Below, piece by piece: positions 21,757-21,994 of a DNA stretch of 21,994 nucleotides. Position numbers and translations under genes: made by a program. How positions within the stretch are numbered: the first letter of the stretch is position 1; each line of letters starts with the position of its first letter. Below the pieces are notes generated by a model. It searched no databases, was not told the origin of the DNA, and saw only the letters and a list, made by a program, of their open reading frames with translations. Source of the stretch: a virus; IMG/VR virus record IMGVR_UViG_3300042514_000491, positions 1 through 21,994 of that record, one strand, 5' to 3'.

Positions 21757-21994
21757 ATGAATATTAAACAATTAAAAGAATCAATCGCAAATCTTCCTGA
21801 CGAAATGGAAGTGGTTTTACAAAAAGATAGTGAGGGTAACGGGTATAGTCCACTTAAAGGTGTTGACTCAGATGCTGTTTACATTCCTTATAATACATGG
21901 TCAGGGGATGTTTATTCAATTGGATGGACTTCAGATGAAGCTGATATGTCAGATAAAGAATGGCAGGAAATAAAGTCGAAACCAAGAATTTTGA
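21757..21994 (+). CDS. Small phage protein, N-terminal 79 residues (runs off right edge)
   Basis: A plus-strand frame from the ATG at 21757 to the edge. It begins MNIKQLKESIANLPDEMEVV, followed by LQKDSEGNGYSPLKGVDSDA, VYIPYN, and a later EADMSDKEWQEIKSKP. The layout, a helix with LPDEMEVVL, then EGNGYSPL-x-GVD-DAVYIP and EAD-M-x-x-x-EWxEIK, is one I recall as a widespread small phage protein of unknown function. The start is preceded by AAGG at the usual distance. It is read away from the minus-strand series, after the tRNA-like cluster. Confidence 0.7.
   Translation, partial: MNIKQLKESIANLPDEMEVVLQKDSEGNGYSPLKGVDSDAVYIPYNTWSGDVYSIGWTSDEADMSDKEWQEIKSKPRIL

Overview
The window looks like about 22 kb of the genome of a tailed siphovirus-type phage (or prophage) of a Bacteroidetes host. 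Four things point to the host. The divergent control region carries two boxes matching the Bacteroidetes -7 consensus TAnnTTTG. Start codons are preceded by A-rich leaders and not by strong Shine-Dalgarno sites. The SSB ends in the tip DESLPF. The small MTPKEKAEEL-type proteins are familiar from Bacteroidetes phages (recalled, not searched). The phage assignment rests on a portal, capsid protein, ClpP-type prohead protease, tape measure, and both terminase subunits.

Layout. Nearly everything from 21318 down to 1 is read on the minus strand, as one tightly packed series in which many stop and start codons overlap as ATGA or TAATG. In transcription order the genes are: SSB, two small proteins (74 and 57 aa), a GT-B glycosyltransferase, a ParB-like protein, a TET-associated-type glycosyltransferase (TAGT), small and large terminase, a tandem family of small paralogues (74, 72, 75 and a remnant of 18 aa), a 99 aa protein, and a probable tail chaperone pair made by -1 frameshifting. 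These are followed by a chimeric glycine-rich tail protein, a 131 aa marine-phage-type tail protein, a small fibre-like protein, an HK97-gp10-like protein, two large tail or baseplate proteins, the tape measure, two small proteins, the protease-scaffold, a head protein, the major capsid protein, two small proteins and the portal, which runs off the left edge. On the plus strand, at the right end, are three tRNA-like elements and the start of a small phage protein that runs off the right edge.

How it works together. The terminase, portal, protease, scaffold and capsid genes build and fill the head. The tape measure, chaperone and tail proteins build a long non-contractile tail; at the usual 0.15 nm per residue the tape measure predicts about 147 nm. 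The ParB-like/TAGT/GT-B block sits between SSB and terminase and resembles DNA hypermodification modules. The glycine-rich protein and its AT-rich neighbour look like a receptor-binding cassette acquired from elsewhere.

Best leads: (1) a T9 slippery run giving a -1 frameshift into a 91-codon extension that fills the only sizeable non-coding gap; (2) a cluster of tRNA-like genes with good acceptor, D and T arms but aberrant anticodon arms; (3) a four-copy, translationally coupled small-protein array ending in a decaying copy; (4) a TAGT/GT/ParB block with no modifying oxygenase or methylase in view; (5) a gene order that runs largely backwards relative to transcription.
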